A stretch of DNA of 9,165 nt, taken from positions 1 to 9,165 of the forward strand of contig CALCFP010000089.1 in the NCBI GenBank assembly GCA_937900725.1. Reading direction: 5' to 3'. Positions 6,996 to 9,165 of the stretch are shown here, piece after piece. The notes under the pieces were generated by a model that had not been told where the DNA came from, made no database searches, and was given only the letters and a program-made list of their open reading frames with translations. A program made the translations under genes and the position numbers. This DNA comes from an uncultured Bacteroidota bacterium. GTDB lineage: Bacteria > Bacteroidota > Bacteroidia > Bacteroidales > SZUA-534. The stretch's first letter is position 1. Each line of letters opens with the position of its first letter.

Positions 6996-8681
6996 CTATA
7001 TTCTCGACTGCCGTGCCTTGCTCTGTACGACGTTTAGAACGTAGTCGCCAAGTTTTTCAAGTCCGTTGATAAAATCGATAAAGAAAGCGCCGAGTTTGTA
7101 GTCGTAGAGTCCTGCCGACAGATTCTGCAGGTTTTCGTTTCGGAGAGTTGTGCGCAAATCATTTATCTCATTTTCAGTATTGTAGCTACGGGTTATGTCG
7201 TGACCTTCGCCTTCGGGTTGCTGCAATGTTTCGGTCATCAGTTCAAGTGCGTCGCTCACAAGTTGCTCCATTTGAGCAATTTGCTTGAGTTGTTCTGCCG
7301 TGAAGTCAACGGCACTGTTTTCACGCTTCCGCGACAGCGTGCGTGCCAGCGAGAAACAGCAGTCGCCAATCGACTCCAGGTCGTCAACCTCGCGGAGCAT
7401 GCGCTGCACCTGGCGTTTTGCGTCATCGGAAAGATGTCCGTCGCTGACTTGCTGCAGATAGTGGGCTATCTCGTACTCCATGTTGTCGGTTATGCCTTCG
7501 TATTTTTTCACCTTGCCGTATATATCCTTGAACTCGTCGTCGCGCTTTGCGCCGTGCATCATGCGAACGTAGTTGAACGATTTTTGGCACCGTTCGGCAA
7601 AATGCACAATCTCTTTACGTGCCTGAAGCATTGACAGTTCGGCCGTTGAAAACAAGCCACCCGTTATGAATTTCAAGCCTTTGCTCTCGACATCTTCCTT
7701 CATTGGAAGCATACGACATACTATTTGTTCTATCTGCTTGACAAAACCTATGAGCAGCAATGTGTTGAATACGTTAAAGGCTGTGTGGAACATCGATAGC
7801 TTGTAAAGGTCGCTATTGTCGGAGCCCGATACGTTTTCCACAAACCAGCTGACGGCATTGCAGAATGGATAGAATATGAGCAGCACCACTACTACACCGA
7901 ACACGTTGAACAGCATGTGCGCCAATTCCGCCCTTCGGGCCTGGGTGCCTGCCGTCATTGATGCCATCAGGGCGGTTATTGTTGTGCCGATGTTCTGGCC
8001 CATTGCAAGTGCGGCGGCCTGTTCAAATCCGAATCCAGGAATCTGCATGTCAAACAGCATCAAGGTTATGGCCATTGTTGCGGCCGATGCCTGAACCAGC
8101 ATGGTGACAATGGTACCTACAAAAACAAACAGTATGATGGTCAGGAAACCTCCGTCGGCCAGGCCTGCAAGCATTCTTGCAGTCATTGACCCAATGTCAA
8201 GGTCAGTCGCGGCCTTCTGCAGGAAGCTCAGTCCCATGAAAAGAAACGCAAATCCAAAGATGAATTCTCCAATGGATTTGCGTTTGTTCTGTTTGCTGAA
8301 GATAAGTGGAATACCAAAGGCCAGAAGTGGCAATGCAAGTGCTGCAATGTTTACTTTGAAGCCTATGGCCGATATTATCCAGGCTGTGACGGTTGTTCCA
8401 ATGTTGGCACCCATGATAACGCCTATTGACTGTGCCAGGTTCATCAGCCCCGCATTTACGAATGATACAACCATGACCGTGGTTGCTGATGATGACTGGA
8501 TGAGTGCTGTAACCAGAATACCGGTCATTACGCCCATGAATCGGTTTTTTGTCATTGCTGCCAGTGTACTGCGCAGGCGGTCACCGGCAAATTTTTCAAG
8601 TCCCTCACTCATTGTCTTCATTCCATAGAGGAAGAGTCCAAGAGAACCGGCCAGGGACAGGAAGTTCAGGATTATGTCCAT
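6996..8681 (-). CDS. Na+/phosphate cotransporter (NptA-like) with C-terminal PhoU-like domain
   Basis: A 561-residue inner-membrane protein expected to import inorganic phosphate with sodium. The membrane part (about 1-320) has the two inverted family repeats. Repeat 1 carries QSSSAT (62-67) and GANIGTT (91-97). Repeat 2 carries QASAAT (197-202) and GQNIGTT (228-234). The soluble C-terminal part (about 340-555) is helical and PhoU-like, with characteristic acidic motifs VDDLESIGD (432-440) and LEKLGDYV (541-548); PhoU domains link phosphate transport to Pho signalling. The start ATG (8679-8681) begins directly with the first hydrophobic segment. The gene faces away from the PiT-type transporter and lies upstream of the two-component genes. 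The 11-bp arrays in its leader suggest phosphate-starvation induction (inferred). Confidence 0.93.
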   Translation of the reverse strand: MDIILNFLSLAGSLGLFLYGMKTMSEGLEKFAGDRLRSTLAAMTKNRFMGVMTGILVTALIQSSSATTVMVVSFVNAGLMNLAQSIGVIMGANIGTTVTAWIISAIGFKVNIAALALPLLAFGIPLIFSKQNKRKSIGEFIFGFAFLFMGLSFLQKAATDLDIGSMTARMLAGLADGGFLTIILFVFVGTIVTMLVQASAATMAITLMLFDMQIPGFGFEQAAALAMGQNIGTTITALMASMTAGTQARRAELAHMLFNVFGVVVVLLIFYPFCNAVSWFVENVSGSDNSDLYKLSMFHTAFNVFNTLLLIGFVKQIEQIVCRMLPMKEDVESKGLKFITGGLFSTAELSMLQARKEIVHFAERCQKSFNYVRMMHGAKRDDEFKDIYGKVKKYEGITDNMEYEIAHYLQQVSDGHLSDDAKRQVQRMLREVDDLESIGDCCFSLARTLSRKRENSAVDFTAEQLKQIAQMEQLVSDALELMTETLQQPEGEGHDITRSYNTENEINDLRTTLRNENLQNLSAGLYDYKLGAFFIDFINGLEKLGDYVLNVVQSKARQSRI

Positions 8682-8703
8682 TATAGTCTGTTTGTTTTAA
8701 ACC

Positions 8704-8743
8704 GTTGCAAAGATGTTGCAAAGATGTTACAGACTTGTTACAG
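8704..8743 (-). promoter_or_regulatory. PHO-box-like array of four half-sites facing the cotransporter gene
   Basis: Read on the - strand from 8743 to 8704 there are four 7-mers, CTGTAAC, CTGTAAC, TTGCAAC, TTGCAAC, with 4-bp spacers (aagt, atct, atct), giving an exact 11-bp period. The half-sites are at 8737-8743, 8726-8732, 8715-8721 and 8704-8710. The 7+4 layout is that of the E. coli PHO box (CTGTCAT half-sites). The last half-site lies 22 bp from the cotransporter ATG. Binding by the neighbouring regulator is inferred. Confidence 0.7.
8708..8715 (-). promoter_or_regulatory. Candidate -7 promoter element for the cotransporter gene
   Basis: On the - strand this reads CATCTTTG, five of six fixed positions of the Bacteroidota -7 consensus TAnnTTTG. 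It starts 10 bp after the CTGTAAC half-site at 8726-8732 and would give a leader of about 20 nt. The same octamer occurs at 8719-8726, so the choice between them is open. It overlaps the two TTGCAAC half-sites. Confidence 0.4.
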
Positions 8744-8782
8744 ATGAACAGATATACGGCAGGAGGCGTAAAAAATTGGTTT

Positions 8783-8822
8783 GTGTAACCGTATTGAAAC
8801 ATTTTTGAAAACAATATGAAAC
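8783..8822 (+). promoter_or_regulatory. PHO-box-like array of four half-sites facing the small protein and PiT genes
   Basis: Four + strand 7-mers, GTGTAAC (8783-8789), TTGAAAC (8794-8800), TTGAAAA (8805-8811) and ATGAAAC (8816-8822), are spaced by exactly 4 bp. They are the mirror image in orientation of the array at 8704-8743 and share its NTGNAAC pattern (one half-site ends in A). The gap between the arrays is 39 bp (8744-8782), with no further structure that I see. Confidence 0.65.
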
Positions 8823-8832
8823 AGCCCCGATG

Positions 8833-8840
8833 GACTTTTG
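8833..8840 (+). promoter_or_regulatory. Candidate -7 promoter element for the small protein-PiT operon
   Basis: GACTTTTG matches five of six fixed positions of TAnnTTTG. It begins after a 10-bp gap from the last half-site of the + strand array, the same gap seen on the other side. It lies 21 bp before the ATG at 8862, giving a short leader. No -33 element is well placed, as expected for an activator-dependent promoter. Confidence 0.42.
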
Positions 8841-8861
8841 CTGCCGTAAATACATAAAAAT

Positions 8862-8963
8862 ATGGATAAGGAAAAAGCAATCAAAATTCAGCGGTATTAC
8901 AACTGTTTCCGCCTGGCAGTGGCAATTCTGGTTATAGGTTTAATGGTCTATCTTACACTTTGA
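8862..8963 (+). CDS. Small single-span membrane protein, 33 residues
   Basis: ATG at 8862 to TGA at 8961-8963. The N-terminal half is charged (MDKEKAIKIQRYYN). The C-terminal half is a hydrophobic segment of about 16 residues (LAVAILVIGLMVYLTL) ending at the stop, so a single membrane span is likely. It sits just after the + strand array and promoter candidate. Only 4 nt separate it from the phosphate transporter gene, so the two should be cotranscribed and probably translationally coupled. I do not recognise the family. Possible roles are an accessory subunit or modulator of the transporter, or a leader peptide setting its translation. No strong ribosome site is seen; the leader is A-rich, as in Bacteroidota. 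Confidence 0.6.
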   Translation: MDKEKAIKIQRYYNCFRLAVAILVIGLMVYLTL

Positions 8964-8967
8964 AAAT

Positions 8968-9165
8968 ATGAATACGGTATTTCTGGGTATAGTAATATTC
9001 CTTTGTGTGCTGGCAGTCTTTGACCTTGTGGTAGGTGTCAGCAACGATGCAGTCAACTTTCTGAATTCCGCCATAGGTGCCAAGGTGGCCAAGTTCCGCA
9101 CGATAGTAGTGATTGCAGCTATTGGTGTGTTTGCCGGAGCTGCCATGAGTAACGGTATGATGGAC
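8968..9165 (+). CDS. pit: PiT-family inorganic phosphate transporter (3' partial)
   Basis: The first 66 codons are present; the frame is open at the right edge. After an N-terminal hydrophobic segment comes VGVSNDAVNFLNSAIGAKVA, the Bacteroidota form of the PiT signature (the place of GANDxANxxGTxVG in other bacteria). A second span (IVVIAAIGVFAGAAM) and SNGMMD follow. PiT proteins are low-affinity phosphate symporters of the inner membrane. The ATG follows the 33-residue gene after a 4-nt gap (AAAT). With the divergent Na+/phosphate cotransporter, this locus would offer two different phosphate importers under one control region. The identification rests on the N-terminal part only. Confidence 0.87.
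   Translation, partial: MNTVFLGIVIFLCVLAVFDLVVGVSNDAVNFLNSAIGAKVAKFRTIVVIAAIGVFAGAAMSNGMMD

Noticed and set aside
7200..8628. Several + strand open frames (up to 175 codons) opposite the cotransporter gene
   Set aside because: They are antisense to a well-supported membrane transporter, and none has a family signature or a sensible start context.
8605..8880. - strand open frame of 91 codons across the divergent promoter region
   Set aside because: It overlaps the cotransporter start in another frame and covers both regulatory arrays. It has no recognisable pattern.
8940..9146. - strand open frame opposite pit
   Set aside because: It is antisense to a clear PiT coding region, and its composition is explained by the codons of that gene.

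Overview
The window looks like Bacteroidota DNA, most likely Bacteroidales. The first gene ends in a type IX secretion (T9SS) sorting tail. Gene starts have A/T-rich leaders rather than strong Shine-Dalgarno sites. Candidate promoters resemble the Bacteroidota -7 element TAnnTTTG. The genus cannot be resolved from this sequence alone.

Left half (1-4669, + strand): the 3' part of one very large gene for a secreted, repeat-built surface protein. It holds at least eight related beta-rich units of about 117-150 residues. Five of these are highly similar and look recently duplicated. After them come an InlB-like repeat, three cysteine-containing mini-repeats, an Ig-like domain and the T9SS tail. 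The true start lies outside the window. The gap at 4670-5012 separates this gene from a convergent one and is full of repeats: a GC-rich palindrome in two copies, a bidirectional terminator hairpin, and an array with a 7-bp period.

Right half (5013-9165): a phosphate-handling locus. On the - strand, in transcription order, are a Na+/phosphate cotransporter with a PhoU-like tail (6996-8681), an OmpR/PhoB-type response regulator (6224-6895) and a PhoR-like sensor kinase (5013-6224). The regulator stop and kinase start share one base. On the + strand, divergent from the cotransporter, are a 33-residue single-span membrane protein (8862-8963) and, 4 nt later, a PiT-family phosphate transporter cut by the window edge (8968-9165).

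The main discovery is in the 180-bp divergent region 8682-8861. It contains two oppositely oriented arrays of four 7-bp half-sites, each separated by exactly 4 bp (11-bp period), with near-consensus NTGNAAC. This is the layout of a PHO box, the PhoB operator, but with a different half-site from the E. coli CTGTCAT. One array points at each transporter operon. In each direction a -7-like element starts after a 10-bp gap from a half-site. The simplest reading is a self-contained phosphate-starvation module: the two-component pair controls both transporters, and the small membrane protein, through one bidirectional operator region.
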